A stretch of DNA of 64,000 bases from a virus (IMGVR_UViG_3300044712_000083:50192-114191); one strand, 5' to 3'. Positions 36,986 through 47,211 are shown, numbered from the stretch's first letter. The notes: generated by a model not told the origin, from the sequence alone. A program made the numbers and translations.

Positions 36986-39900
36986 TTAGCAGATTCCATC
37001 TGATATCACTGTACCACCTGTATTCAATTGAATATATCCGTTGTCAGTGTTGTAATATCCAGATCCTAATGTAGATGATCCAATTGAATCTGTGTAGATT
37101 GTTTTACCTATACTAGGAACACCACCTGTACAGTATGCTAATTGATCTACAGCTCTTGTACAAACATTGACAGGCGTTCCAACTGTACTGATATAGAATG
37201 GATCATATGAAGGAGGTACGTATCCACATGTAGGGCTATTAACTTCAACTACTTGTTGATTTCTTGTAGCACTTGTACATGAGTTAACTTCTTGGCTCCA
37301 TAGAGTAAATCCTACACAGTAGTATTGTAAATCCCAAGTACCACAGCTTTCGCTCACTGTACCTGTATCAATTGTTCTTGTAGTTCCTGCAGCACAAGGA
37401 TTAGTTTGTACTTGATCTTGACGTAATGTACATGATCCTGTTATGCAATATGCATTTCCTGAATTAACCCAAACTGGAGTAGTGTCAGGATAAGAGTTAG
37501 AAGGATTAGTTGATTGCCATGTTCCACCTACTAAATAGATGTTAGCTCCTGTGTAACAAGGATTGCTATTAACATAAACTGGAGTTGAATTAACTGTACC
37601 ACTTGAACATGTGTAGTATGTACCTACTTGACCTCCTTGGGTTTGAGTGTTACTAGCACCGCAAGCACCACTACATGTTACATCGTAAGTGTTACCTGTT
37701 GGATTACCATTACAGTAGTATTTCTCAATGAAACGCTGTGTTGTTCCTAAACAAATGTAATCTGTGTAGTAAGTTCCGTTACATGCTTCATTACACTGAC
37801 AAGAGCAATTACTAATTACATAAGATGAACTTTCTCCACAGTCATTGATTGTAGGTTGAATCAATGCGTTTCCACTACATATTGGAGATCCCGAAGGTAC
37901 ATAATTTTGTCTATTATACAATGTAAATGTTAAATTATTACCAGCAGTTAATGTAACAGTTGATCCACTGCCGTATGACGATCCATTAAGTATAGCTGAA
38001 CAAACATAGAAACCATCATAGTCTACACGAATTGTAGTTCCTACAGGATAACTTCTAGAACCTCCATCCCAACTAGGATCTGCAGTACCATTGATATAAG
38101 GTGTGTAAGAACTAACATTCAATCCATTTAACGGATTCAATGTTACTGTTACAGGAGCAATAGTAGTACTTGTAGTAGTAGTACTGCTTGGAGGTACAGT
38201 GGTACTAGTTGATGTAGTAGATGTTGAGCTAGTACTTGTTGTTGTACTTGTACTAACAGGATTCATATAAAGTGTAATAGGATCACTAAGGTTAGTACAT
38301 GCTGCACTACCAACATATGCTTGAATAAAGTTACCAGTAGGAGTACCATCCCAATCAACATTAATTGTCTGACTTCCTGCAGAATTAAATGTTAATGATA
38401 TAGGAGTTCTAGTTCCACCAGCAATTGAAGTACCGACTACAATTGGATATGAAGTAGAGCTAGGAGCACTCATTGTAACTGTGTAAACAGCAGATTCAAA
38501 TGGTGCTACTGTTGTAGGTCCTGTGAATGTCCAATCACCATTTACAATCGGCACACATGCAAGCGTTGTACTTGTACTAGTTGTAGAAGTAGAAGTAGAA
38601 GTAGACGTACTTGTTGAAGTAGATGTACTAGATGTAGATGTTGAAGTAGATGTTGTAGGTCCTACATATTCTGTTGTTGTACTAGTAGTAGTTGAAGTAG
38701 GTCCTGAGGTAGTACTAGTAGTGGTACTTGTAGTTGGAGTTAGAGTACTTGTAGTACTTGTAGTTGGAACTATTGTAGTAGTAGTACTAGTTGTAGGAGC
38801 AATAGTAGTAGATGTGCTTGTAGTTGAAGTAGTAGATGTACTTGATGTTGACGTAGATGTTGAAGTCGAAGTAGATGTACTAGTTGAACTTGTAGAACTT
38901 GTTGTAGAAGTTGTTGTTGGAGTGTAGTTTATAGCATCAATAGTAAACACACAACCTTCTTTAACTGCATTTCCTACCAACTGACAAGGAGTTACATATG
39001 ACGCACTACCATTCAATGAACAATAAACATCTATTGGTCCAAATGTAGTTGAAGTAGTTGTAGTAGATGTACCAAGAATTGTACTAGTTGTAGTAGTAGT
39101 TGATGGTCCTACATATGCAGTGGTAGTTGTTGTAGTAGTTAATCCTGATGCAATAGCAGAAAAATCACAACCTTGATTGTTTCCAGAATAGAAGAAGTTA
39201 TTCTCAGCAATGTAATAGTTAGGAATATAACTATGGAAAGAGATCCAACTCTTTGTATTCATGTTGTAAGACAATGTCCATGACTTATTACAGAAGTATG
39301 TAATGTCATTTAACTGAACAACCTCTTTAATTGTAGTATTTCCTGCAATAGGATAGATGTAATATTCTTTATAGTAACCTACTTGTGCAGGATCTGTACC
39401 ATAGAAAATCTTACCAACCCAATTTGGTTGTGGGATGTAGTCAAGTTTAGTGATAATGATTCTATCAAATTTAGAATCATACACACCTGTTAAACCAACC
39501 TTAGTATAATTGTTATCTACATCAGCTTCAGGGAAGTAACGTAAGATTTCAAATGCTAAATGGTCAGTCATAAAACGATTGACACCTGAACCAAATGCAG
39601 ATAAGTCCACAACTTGTGTTCCTGTTACTAAGAATATCTGTCCACGTTTAGCATCAATTGTTACTTGTCCATTAGGAATCTTTAGCAACATCTTGTGTTG
39701 AGATCCTACATATCCTAAATCTGTCTCAGCAAAATCAATTGGAGGAGCAGATCTAAACAATGTAGAATTACCAATATAAGCAGCTTGTGGATTGCTTGTA
39801 TCGATTGTAAGCATTGTGTTGTATAACAATGACTTATTCTCAAAACGAGCTAAGATAGCCTTGTTTTGGATACCATCTAATGATGTAAGCTTTCCGTATG

Positions 39901-42900
39901 TTTGAGGGAAATCAAAGAAAGAAGCAGGTCTATACAATAACCAGTTATTCACCTTACTTGTAGAAGATGGATCTTGTTGATCTGAATATATAGCTCTAAA
40001 CGGAAACTCTTTTTCACAAGCACTATTTGTCCAATTTAAAGGAAGGTGTGAGAAGAAGTTCTCTGTATTCTGTTTAGAATAACTTAAGTTGTAGTAGTAT
40101 GTATTATCTACTGCAATAGGTACTCTAACTTGTTGCAACCAATCATCAGGAATACCAGAACTTACACGAGGGTAGAAGTTACCTTCATTACCATTATATG
40201 CTTGACGCAAGTCTAAGTTGATAGAACTCTCACAATAGAAGTAAGGAATTCCATACGCAAACATATACATCTTACCATCGTAGAATGATTGAGTATTACT
40301 TAAACTTGTAGCTCCATCATAATTAGTACCACTAGGTGGGGTTGGTGTAGTTGGTGTACTTGTATATATAGGATCAGAAGGGCAATCAAAACAATGTGCT
40401 TTGATTGAAATAAAATTTGTTAATGTATCACTTCCTAAAACAATATCACTCAAAACAGAACGAGATGAATGCCAGTATTGAGGATAAGCAATATTACCTA
40501 ATTGATCATAATTAATATCTGAATCATCTGGAGCTAATACCCTATTGTCAATAAAGAATGGAAGTTTAGTTTTAAATGCAAACTTACCAATGAATGTATC
40601 ACCACCAAATATAGTTTTAACTCCTGTAGGAGAATCTCTATCTACTTGGAATCCTGTATCAATTGTTTCGTATGTATAGAGTTGTCCCCATTGATTACGA
40701 ACAACATTCTTAATTGATGCATAGTAAGATACAACCTTAATAGATTGTAACTCTTCAGGAACTGCACATTTCTTTTTCTGTGATAATGTAAATCTAGAAT
40801 CATCAGAGATTTTACCAGCAATAGAATCTATATCATTTGGAAATCTAAGAGGAATAACTGTAGTAGTGTTATCACTACGCTTTTCTATAGTTTTTAAATA
40901 AACAGATGACTCACGTTGGAAGTTATTAAGATCCCAAGTATCTCCTACTGATTGTACGCCTGGATATACATATTGATACTTATCAAGTTGTCTTTGCTTA
41001 ACACCATCACCGTTCTGAATATTTCCAAAATAGTCATAACTTGCAATTGAGTTGAATGAGTATGCAAAGTTTTTTCTAGTAATTCCACTAATATAAATCT
41101 GTAGATAAGATTGGTATGCAGCAAATACAGCATTCATATCTCCATCTGCTATAGCATAGCTAGAAACTAATGCTTTTTGTTGAATAGCTTTTGTAATTAG
41201 CTTATAACTTGCATTACTTTTAACAGGAACAAAATGTGCTTTTCCTGCTCCATACATTACATTCTCAAGCTTCAATACATCTCCTAATGTAGGTTGTCCA
41301 AACGATGTTTCAGGAGAGTTAAATACTTGTCTGTATTTAGTTTCATTATTAATCTGACCACCTGGCTCATTGTTTACAGTAAAACCAGTGAATTTTTTAG
41401 GATAACATTCAGGATTAAATGAATCTGTAGATGTTGTTATATAATTCTTTGATCCACTTACATATGTTAACTTTGCACCAATTGGAAATCCAGGAATTTC
41501 AATATATTCAACAAGAACAGTTTTTGGAGAATCTGCTACAGTAACTGTTATTTCTTTAGTAGCTCCATCTGCATACGGATCTCCATATGTAAATTTAGTA
41601 GAATCTAAAGCTCCGTCTTGATTTACAACAATAGTAACGACAGTTGTATATTTCCCAATGTATGGACTAAATATGTTACATACTAATCCACCTGTTTTTT
41701 GTGGAAATGTAGTTGAGCAAACATATTGTGGCTCCGTTTGAGCAACAATATTAATTGTTTTTACTTCATTAGTAAAACAGTCATTATAAATTAATGAGCC
41801 AGGAGATGTAACACCAGTAATCTTATACTTCTCCGATTGACCACTATATGCATTGTTTTGCTTAAGTAAGAACGGATCTGTGTTAAGATCGTTATATGGA
41901 TAGTTAGGATAATAGTAGTATGTAGGATTAGGAGAACTTGATTCATCTCTTGTATATCTACCTACGTTTCTTAAAATACCCTTTGCAACAATAGATTTGT
42001 TTGTATTACGATTACCACGGACAATCTTATATCCAGCAATTTCGTTTCTTTGTTCAGGAGTTAAGTATGTCTGAATTAATGATTCAATCTGTGCTGTGTC
42101 AACTCTAATACCAAGTGGGTAGATAGCATTAGCAGATTTCATCTCCACTTGATACTTACCTGCAACTTCGACAGGAGTAGCACTTTCAAATGCAGGACTT
42201 ACTAAAATATCAGGAAACTTGTGATGACGAATTGGTCCTGTTAATCCTGCTTCTGTAAATACTGGTCCTTTATATTCTTCAGTTGATTGCCAGAATGCAA
42301 AATCACCATATTGATATGGTGTTGCACCATTAATTGTTGGTCCTGTAGCAGCAACCCCATTACCTGCAGTGTTATACACTTTCCAACGATCAAGTGGTTG
42401 CAATGTATCATCCTCAGCAATATAGTCTGGATTACTTTTATCAACTTTAGGATTTATATCTGAATCTTTAATTGCTCTTCCTGGAATATGGAAACCATCT
42501 GTCTGCTTACCATTCTTTAACAAGAATACAATCTCAAATGCATATACCTCATCACGTAGATAACCACGTAAATTAAGTGCATTTAATTCATCTGCATAGT
42601 TTTGCCCTGCTGCCATTTTGTATGACTGCCATTGCAATGTAATTCTAGCAGCAACTTTTTGATAGTCAACTCTATTATTAGATTTTAATCCATCCCAAAT
42701 CAAAACATCCTGTACAGAAGTTACATCATTGGCAATATCATAGTATGGATACTTCTCAAAGATTTCTTCAATAGCTACAGCAATTGGAGTTTTGTTTTGT
42801 CCAGAATAGATGACAGTATTTTTACCAGTAGTTGCACCAGTTTCAGCAGGAATTTTATCAATTAAGTATGTACCTAATAACTCAGCAGAAGTTGCATTAT

Positions 42901-43720
42901 TAACTGTTTTAATTACAGCAACATTGTAATAATCAAAGTAACCTTTGATATCAATGTTAGTAATAGTAAGCTGAATAGACTTGTTAACTTGATAGTTGAA
43001 GTCTTGTGTTTCTACAGTTGTATTAGCAATAGGAAGAGGATTCGTAACAGAATAATAAGATGTATATCCTGCTCCTGTAGAACTACAATACTGAATAGCA
43101 AACTGATATGTACCAGCAATCAACTCTCCACCATTTAAAACATCTGTAACTGAAAGTTGAGGGATGTCAAAATTAGGTTGGATATTTAAAATATTACAAT
43201 CAGTTAATTCATTATCATCAGTATCAAATCTACCTAAGTCTAAATATCTACGAGGGTTTTTACCATCAGTCCAATATATCTCAATAGAAGGCTCATCATC
43301 AATTACACAATTTGCAACCTTATGTACAACTTTATGTATAGGATAGTTTACATCAAAGTTCAAACATGCTCCTTTGACGTATGTATGATATTTACAATCA
43401 TTATTAACCATGTAACCAATCTGATATTCAGGATTGATTGAACTAGGTTTCATTAAAAAGAAAACATGTTTATTCTGTTCAGGAATAAAATGTTTACCAA
43501 TTAAAATAAAATTATCAGGAAACTTTACGCATAGCTCATTACCTGCTTCATTCTGATAGTTAACAGAATTAGCATCAAAGTTTTCTACAGCAGCATTCAA
43601 TGCGTAAGTTAAACTTCCTTTAGGTATTTGTGCTACTGCACTATCTAAATTCAGTCCTGTTTGTGCAAAGTTATACTCGTTAGTAACGTTACCCTGATTA
43701 GTTGTTTCTTCTGCGGCCAT
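36986..43720 (-). CDS. tail nozzle (muzzle/stabilisation-type) protein with Ser/Thr linkers and Cys-rich extension
   Basis: The N-terminal region of this 2244-residue protein (TGLNLDSAVAQIPKGSLTYA, then a VNYQNEAGNE segment) matches the conserved start of crAss-like nozzle/stabilisation proteins, which are related to P22 gp10 and T7 gp12. Residues up to about 1520 form this body. A C-terminal extension follows: low-complexity Ser/Thr linkers (about 1526-1561, 1596-1721, 1819-1856), an Ig-like beta domain (about 1725-1815), a second beta domain (about 1856-1950), and a Cys-rich repeat region (about 1950-2244) with recurring CxG and NPC units. The linkers contain YVGPSTTTT modules that are also found in the 204-residue protein. 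The gene overlaps the upstream ring-type gene by 23 bases. The extension probably displays receptor-binding domains. Confidence 0.75.
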   Translation of the reverse strand: MAAEETTNQGNVTNEYNFAQTGLNLDSAVAQIPKGSLTYALNAAVENFDANSVNYQNEAGNELCVKFPDNFILIGKHFIPEQNKHVFFLMKPSSINPEYQIGYMVNNDCKYHTYVKGACLNFDVNYPIHKVVHKVANCVIDDEPSIEIYWTDGKNPRRYLDLGRFDTDDNELTDCNILNIQPNFDIPQLSVTDVLNGGELIAGTYQFAIQYCSSTGAGYTSYYSVTNPLPIANTTVETQDFNYQVNKSIQLTITNIDIKGYFDYYNVAVIKTVNNATSAELLGTYLIDKIPAETGATTGKNTVIYSGQNKTPIAVAIEEIFEKYPYYDIANDVTSVQDVLIWDGLKSNNRVDYQKVAARITLQWQSYKMAAGQNYADELNALNLRGYLRDEVYAFEIVFLLKNGKQTDGFHIPGRAIKDSDINPKVDKSNPDYIAEDDTLQPLDRWKVYNTAGNGVAATGPTINGATPYQYGDFAFWQSTEEYKGPVFTEAGLTGPIRHHKFPDILVSPAFESATPVEVAGKYQVEMKSANAIYPLGIRVDTAQIESLIQTYLTPEQRNEIAGYKIVRGNRNTNKSIVAKGILRNVGRYTRDESSSPNPTYYYYPNYPYNDLNTDPFLLKQNNAYSGQSEKYKITGVTSPGSLIYNDCFTNEVKTINIVAQTEPQYVCSTTFPQKTGGLVCNIFSPYIGKYTTVVTIVVNQDGALDSTKFTYGDPYADGATKEITVTVADSPKTVLVEYIEIPGFPIGAKLTYVSGSKNYITTSTDSFNPECYPKKFTGFTVNNEPGGQINNETKYRQVFNSPETSFGQPTLGDVLKLENVMYGAGKAHFVPVKSNASYKLITKAIQQKALVSSYAIADGDMNAVFAAYQSYLQIYISGITRKNFAYSFNSIASYDYFGNIQNGDGVKQRQLDKYQYVYPGVQSVGDTWDLNNFQRESSVYLKTIEKRSDNTTTVIPLRFPNDIDSIAGKISDDSRFTLSQKKKCAVPEELQSIKVVSYYASIKNVVRNQWGQLYTYETIDTGFQVDRDSPTGVKTIFGGDTFIGKFAFKTKLPFFIDNRVLAPDDSDINYDQLGNIAYPQYWHSSRSVLSDIVLGSDTLTNFISIKAHCFDCPSDPIYTSTPTTPTPPSGTNYDGATSLSNTQSFYDGKMYMFAYGIPYFYCESSINLDLRQAYNGNEGNFYPRVSSGIPDDWLQQVRVPIAVDNTYYYNLSYSKQNTENFFSHLPLNWTNSACEKEFPFRAIYSDQQDPSSTSKVNNWLLYRPASFFDFPQTYGKLTSLDGIQNKAILARFENKSLLYNTMLTIDTSNPQAAYIGNSTLFRSAPPIDFAETDLGYVGSQHKMLLKIPNGQVTIDAKRGQIFLVTGTQVVDLSAFGSGVNRFMTDHLAFEILRYFPEADVDNNYTKVGLTGVYDSKFDRIIITKLDYIPQPNWVGKIFYGTDPAQVGYYKEYYIYPIAGNTTIKEVVQLNDITYFCNKSWTLSYNMNTKSWISFHSYIPNYYIAENNFFYSGNNQGCDFSAIASGLTTTTTTTAYVGPSTTTTTSTILGTSTTTTSTTFGPIDVYCSLNGSASYVTPCQLVGNAVKEGCVFTIDAINYTPTTTSTTSSTSSTSTSTSTSTSTSTSSTSTTSTTSTSTTIAPTTSTTTTIVPTTSTTSTLTPTTSTTTSTTSGPTSTTTSTTTEYVGPTTSTSTSTSSTSTSTSTSTSTSTSTTSTSTTLACVPIVNGDWTFTGPTTVAPFESAVYTVTMSAPSSTSYPIVVGTSIAGGTRTPISLTFNSAGSQTINVDWDGTPTGNFIQAYVGSAACTNLSDPITLYMNPVSTSTTTSTSSTSTTSTSTTVPPSSTTTTSTTIAPVTVTLNPLNGLNVSSYTPYINGTADPSWDGGSRSYPVGTTIRVDYDGFYVCSAILNGSSYGSGSTVTLTAGNNLTFTLYNRQNYVPSGSPICSGNALIQPTINDCGESSSYVISNCSCQCNEACNGTYYTDYICLGTTQRFIEKYYCNGNPTGNTYDVTCSGACGASNTQTQGGQVGTYYTCSSGTVNSTPVYVNSNPCYTGANIYLVGGTWQSTNPSNSYPDTTPVWVNSGNAYCITGSCTLRQDQVQTNPCAAGTTRTIDTGTVSESCGTWDLQYYCVGFTLWSQEVNSCTSATRNQQVVEVNSPTCGYVPPSYDPFYISTVGTPVNVCTRAVDQLAYCTGGVPSIGKTIYTDSIGSSTLGSGYYNTDNGYIQLNTGGTVISDGIC
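38560..38935 (-). repeat. degenerate triplet repeat encoding a Ser/Thr linker
   Basis: The minus strand is almost entirely ACT/AGT/ACA/TCA-type triplets, read on the plus strand as gta/gtt/act runs. They encode about 125 residues that are nearly all S and T, with YVGP and (A/V)PT interruptions. Shorter similar tracts lie at about 38155-38265, 39040-39145, 47525-47680 and 48225-48330. Such tracts can shuffle domains by recombination. Confidence 0.7.
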
Positions 43721-44672
43721 ATCGGTTTGTTCTGTTTGGCAGTTCGTACATGTTGAACCTGTTCAGGTCATTCTTAATTCTGCGTTGTTTATCCCAAGCA
43801 GTTTGTTTCTTTATTTCAATATCGGCCATAATGAATGCCTCTTCAGAAAGTTGCTTATAATAAGCAAGCTTCTGTTGTATTTGTTGGAACGTTTCATCTG
43901 TTAATTGGTTGGAAAGCATTTCAAACACTTTGTATTTAATGAACGCTTCTATGTATTCACGAATACGATAGTTATCAGGAATCAACTGATTACCAATTTC
44001 ATCATATTCTGTAGCATAGAATACTAAGTGTACAATGCCATTTCTAAAATTAGTTACGAATTTATTATCTCTAATATCAAATGATCCATATCCAGAAGAT
44101 CCTGGAGTGAAATTAGCTCTGGTAGCCGCTGCTGTACCATTATCCCATGCAGAAGTGTAAGATAAATCACAATTGCCTCTTGCAGAGATATTACCTGGTT
44201 GAAGTAAATATTCTTTAGTGTACAAGTTTGCAGCACTATTGTTTGTCTTGTAAACAGTCTGAATTAACTCAGGCATACATTGTCCATCACAGCCTACATT
44301 AGCGCAGCTAGGATTAGTACAAGAGCCATCTTGTGTAGTGATTGGACTAACTTGTATAGTTGTAGCAGTAAATGCTTGAGAATAGAAAGAACTAGCCTCC
44401 TGGTAAGTGTTACCATATACTGATGTACACATCCAAGCTTCTCTTACAGCATAGAAGTTATCTGGAAGACGAGCTTCAAAATCCATAACATCAAGAGGCT
44501 GCTCTGCAATAACATAAGTAGTTCTACCTAACTTACGTAGACACTTGTCTAAATAAGTGGGAAACAATAAATCATCAACAGCTCCTGTATCAAAGTAGCT
44601 TTTTAATTCTTCCTTTACTGTAGCATATACAGGCTCAGGAGAAACAAAATCATATTTATAGTAGTATGACAT
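43698..44672 (-). CDS. ring/connector-type tail protein
   Basis: The first 110 residues of this 324-residue protein (YLDKCLRKLGRTTYVIAEQ, then ARLPDNFYAVREAW) follow the pattern of tail tubular/connector proteins of podophages (T7 gp11, P22 gp4-like): a helix with 'L.KLGR' and then 'LPdnF..v'. The C-terminal third (IREYIEAFIKYKVFEMLSNQ) is a long helical part with a basic end. A central Cys-rich loop (CTNPSCANVGCDGQC) is unusual for cytoplasmic assembly and may bind metal. It sits between an HU/IHF-like gene and the nozzle gene, which is where crAss-like phages keep ring/stabilisation proteins. Precise ring assignment is not possible from sequence alone. Confidence 0.65.
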   Translation of the reverse strand: MSYYYKYDFVSPEPVYATVKEELKSYFDTGAVDDLLFPTYLDKCLRKLGRTTYVIAEQPLDVMDFEARLPDNFYAVREAWMCTSVYGNTYQEASSFYSQAFTATTIQVSPITTQDGSCTNPSCANVGCDGQCMPELIQTVYKTNNSAANLYTKEYLLQPGNISARGNCDLSYTSAWDNGTAAATRANFTPGSSGYGSFDIRDNKFVTNFRNGIVHLVFYATEYDEIGNQLIPDNYRIREYIEAFIKYKVFEMLSNQLTDETFQQIQQKLAYYKQLSEEAFIMADIEIKKQTAWDKQRRIKNDLNRFNMYELPNRTNRYGRRRNN

Positions 44673-44678
44673 AGTAAT

Positions 44679-45158
44679 TTATTTTTTCCACTCTCGATAG
44701 ATATGTTGATATTTATCGTCAGTCTTTATGTAATGAGATAATAGTCTTGATGTAGTGCGTGTAGGTTTGAAGTACCAAAGATCTACAAGTCTTATTCGTG
44801 TAGTTTCTTTAAACCAAATCCAGCCAAAGAAATAGCCTTCCGTATGATAGTTAAAGTTGTAGATTCGTTTACCTTTCTCCTTACTCTTTTGCCAATCTAT
44901 AGGAAGATTAACCATCTCCACACCATTGATTGTTTTCATCTTCTTACGCTTCTTCTTGTTAATGGAGAATTCACCAAAGCCCAAAGGCAATCGTGCTTTA
45001 TCTCCAGTTTCAAGAATGTAGTTTTTGAAGTATTCGTTGTAGGAATAGATGATATTCCTCCAATCATCAAATGATATTTGAATAGATGGGTTCTTCTTGC
45101 AGAAGTTTTTGTAGTTATCTTTGCTGGAACTTCTCCAGTCAACTTTTACTCTAGGCAT
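44679..45158 (-). CDS. IHF/HU-like protein of the tail operon
   Basis: This 159-residue basic protein contains FKNYILETGDKARLPLGFGEFSI in two consecutive parts, followed by NKKKRKKM (about residues 43-74). This resembles the arm-proximal segment of HU/IHF-family proteins (helix, 'lP.fG.F.i..k.r'). IHF-like genes are a known conserved component of crAss-like structural modules. The C-terminal half (W/Y/R-rich) is an extension not found in ordinary HU. It sits between two ring-type genes with gaps of 3-6 bases. It may be a virion component or may act on DNA at the portal. Family membership is moderately supported. Confidence 0.55.
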   Translation of the reverse strand: MPRVKVDWRSSSKDNYKNFCKKNPSIQISFDDWRNIIYSYNEYFKNYILETGDKARLPLGFGEFSINKKKRKKMKTINGVEMVNLPIDWQKSKEKGKRIYNFNYHTEGYFFGWIWFKETTRIRLVDLWYFKPTRTTSRLLSHYIKTDDKYQHIYREWKK

Positions 45159-45161
45159 AAA

Positions 45162-45884
45162 TTAGCTTCCAGGTAATGTATTAGGAGATTGTCCATCCAA
45201 GTTGTCTGATGTAATATCCTGTTTTAGTTTGAAGTAGGTTTGTAATAATTTCTGTGATGTAAGTTCTAGCACTTGTTTTTCTAAATATCCTGGAACACCA
45301 TACTCTTTATCTAATGGATTCTTACAATAGTCATTAGGATCAGGAGTTACTCCTGAACATGGAGCAAACATAATATCGCTACTAACATCACTTTCAAAGA
45401 ATGCAGCAATTCTAGCTTTCTGTAATAATGGATTACTAACATATAAATAATCATTAATAATCCAGTAATAAGACTCATTCTTAATAATAGGAAGCTTAAG
45501 GAGATTCATGTAACGATTGATAGTAATCTCCTTATATCTAGTTCCTTTTCCTCCCATAGCATTAATAGACCACACACCTTGGATAAGATATTGATAGTTA
45601 CCTTCTGATATACGAGGAAGTTTAAATTTGCTTCTAGCAACTGTACAAGGATCTTTATAATCGCAACATTCTGCAATAGGTACAGGTATCATCTCTAAAC
45701 ACGGAATGGTTGTAAACAATGTATCTGTAGCCCATAATCTGCGAAGATTAGTCTCTCGCTTTACTAACATGATAGTATTGTTCTTAACTTCAGAGGCAAT
45801 AGCTCTATCTGTTATCAACCCATCTGTTGATAATAATTTGTGCATAGAACGCACGTCTGAAACTAATTTTCTTAATGTTGCCAT
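45162..45884 (-). CDS. conserved crAss-like structural protein (ring/connector candidate)
   Basis: This 240-residue protein begins LRKLVSDVRSMHKLLSTDGLITDRAIASEV and has a central YKEITINRYMNLLKLP segment and a late LELTSQKLLQTYFKLKQDITSD helix. Proteins with this start and length recur beside the IHF-like and nozzle genes in crAss-like phages, and structural work places such proteins in the collar/ring assemblies. No enzymatic motif is present. It follows the phosphoesterase gene by 1 base. The name 'ring' is an inference from gene order. Confidence 0.6.
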   Translation of the reverse strand: MATLRKLVSDVRSMHKLLSTDGLITDRAIASEVKNNTIMLVKRETNLRRLWATDTLFTTIPCLEMIPVPIAECCDYKDPCTVARSKFKLPRISEGNYQYLIQGVWSINAMGGKGTRYKEITINRYMNLLKLPIIKNESYYWIINDYLYVSNPLLQKARIAAFFESDVSSDIMFAPCSGVTPDPNDYCKNPLDKEYGVPGYLEKQVLELTSQKLLQTYFKLKQDITSDNLDGQSPNTLPGS

Positions 45885-45885
45885 T

Positions 45886-47109
45886 TTATATTCTTGATTC
45901 GAATTCTGCTATCTTACCATGGATAAAATCATAAACCAATGCTAAGCCAGCTCTAATACTGTGTACAAAGTTGTTGTCAGAATGCCAACGGTCTGTACCA
46001 GACAAGCTAGGCATTTGTTGGATTCTAACACCTTTGACTTCCTTAGCCATGTAATGGTGTTTATCTCCTGTGTGAACCTCACGATATACGGAAGCACCAA
46101 ACTTATATCCGTAATCTTTGTGAGTTGCAAATAATAAAGGAAGATCATCCAACTTACAGTTACCATGATGATAACCAATGAATGTATTCCCTAATACAAC
46201 TGCTTTTATTAATGATGTTGTTCTATCAAAATATACAGTAGGATCTTCACTATAATAAACTGATAACGCATGTGCTAAGTAATATGACTTAGTTCTGTCA
46301 TGATTTCCTTGCACTAAGATAACTTCAACAGCATCTGCATTAGACTTAAGGAAATCAATTGCTTGTACTAACAAATCAAATCCATGTTCATACTCTTCTG
46401 CATAGTCAGCAATTGTATCTTGTGGAGTACCTGCTGTTGTAGAATTCTGATAATTATCTGTATGAAAGAAGTCATTTGATATAGGAAACACAATTGTGTC
46501 AATGTTATATACAGAACGAACATTCTTTACTAACTCTTGCACCACGTGCATGTATGCTGCTTTTCTAACATTAATATCATTGTTACCATCAATCACTTTC
46601 TTTGCTAAGTGAAAATCAGATAAAGATATTTCTACAGCTACTGTTTTCTTATCTTCATCATGCTTTACAACATCACAAACAACATGTTGTGGTTTATAAT
46701 TTTGTAAGAACTTAGCAAAATCTTCTGGAGTGTAATCCTGTGGTTTCTTTAGTTTAGAGAATACAGAGGATGTAAACTTACCACTTGGTAAAACCTTTGA
46801 CCAGTAGTTAGTAATAACATATTTGTCAAGGTTAATCTTGTGTAATGCTGCTAATTCAAGATCATCTTTAGGTTCGTAATCTAACACTAATGTGCTTTCT
46901 AACGTTCCTTTCTCGTTATTTACTTTACGAGTAGAAGAGATGTATTCTGCAATCTCTTCCTCAACAGTTGAGTCCTTACCTCTCAACTCTTTTAATAATT
47001 CTTCAACTTCACCTTCCGTAATTTGTAGCTTTTCAGCCATAAATTTCTTACTCTTTTTCCAACTTAAAAGCTTTTCAAGCTGAAACAATAGGTTTTGGTC
47101 TTGAGCCAT
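45886..47109 (-). CDS. calcineurin-like metallophosphoesterase with N-terminal helix-turn-helix segment
   Basis: This 407-residue protein shows the full metallophosphoesterase motif series: SDFHL (about 164-168, D-x-H), ISNDFFHTD (near 210, GD-N equivalent), VQGNHDRT (GNHD at about 268-271), GYHHGN (near 312) and HTGDKHHY (near 346, GHxH-type). The first 50 residues form a short helix-turn-helix-like region (FMAEKLQITEGEVEELL). The family hydrolyses phosphodiesters or phosphomonoesters with two metal ions. It is the first gene of a transcription unit of tail proteins and has a promoter candidate at 47135-47167. Its substrate is unknown; nucleic-acid processing or defence-nucleotide hydrolysis are possible. 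Confidence 0.85.
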   Translation of the reverse strand: MAQDQNLLFQLEKLLSWKKSKKFMAEKLQITEGEVEELLKELRGKDSTVEEEIAEYISSTRKVNNEKGTLESTLVLDYEPKDDLELAALHKINLDKYVITNYWSKVLPSGKFTSSVFSKLKKPQDYTPEDFAKFLQNYKPQHVVCDVVKHDEDKKTVAVEISLSDFHLAKKVIDGNNDINVRKAAYMHVVQELVKNVRSVYNIDTIVFPISNDFFHTDNYQNSTTAGTPQDTIADYAEEYEHGFDLLVQAIDFLKSNADAVEVILVQGNHDRTKSYYLAHALSVYYSEDPTVYFDRTTSLIKAVVLGNTFIGYHHGNCKLDDLPLLFATHKDYGYKFGASVYREVHTGDKHHYMAKEVKGVRIQQMPSLSGTDRWHSDNNFVHSIRAGLALVYDFIHGKIAEFESRI

Positions 47110-47134
47110 GTATCGTTATTTAGTTAAATTGTCC

Positions 47135-47167
47135 TAAATATATAAATTATTTTTTGGAATTACCAAA
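47135..47167 (-). promoter_or_regulatory. promoter of the tail/cargo operon
   Basis: The minus strand reads TTTG (47164-47167), a 21-base spacer, then TATATTTA (47135-47142), one mismatch from TAnnTTTG. The start codon at 47109 follows after about 25 bases. The terminator at 47212-47246 lies just upstream, so the promoter separates two transcription units. Confidence 0.45.
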
Positions 47168-47211
47168 CAATTGTAACCAAATTAATTATATAGGTTAATC
47201 AAATTGGTTAT

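Noticed and set aside
38523-38927. Valine-rich plus-strand reading frame of 134 residues
   Set aside because: It is the antisense of the Ser/Thr linker repeat in the nozzle gene and consists almost only of V, E and D.
36986-39150. Diversity-generating retroelement variable region in the nozzle extension
   Set aside because: No reverse transcriptase or template repeat was seen in the window, and the variation-like sequence is a simple triplet repeat.
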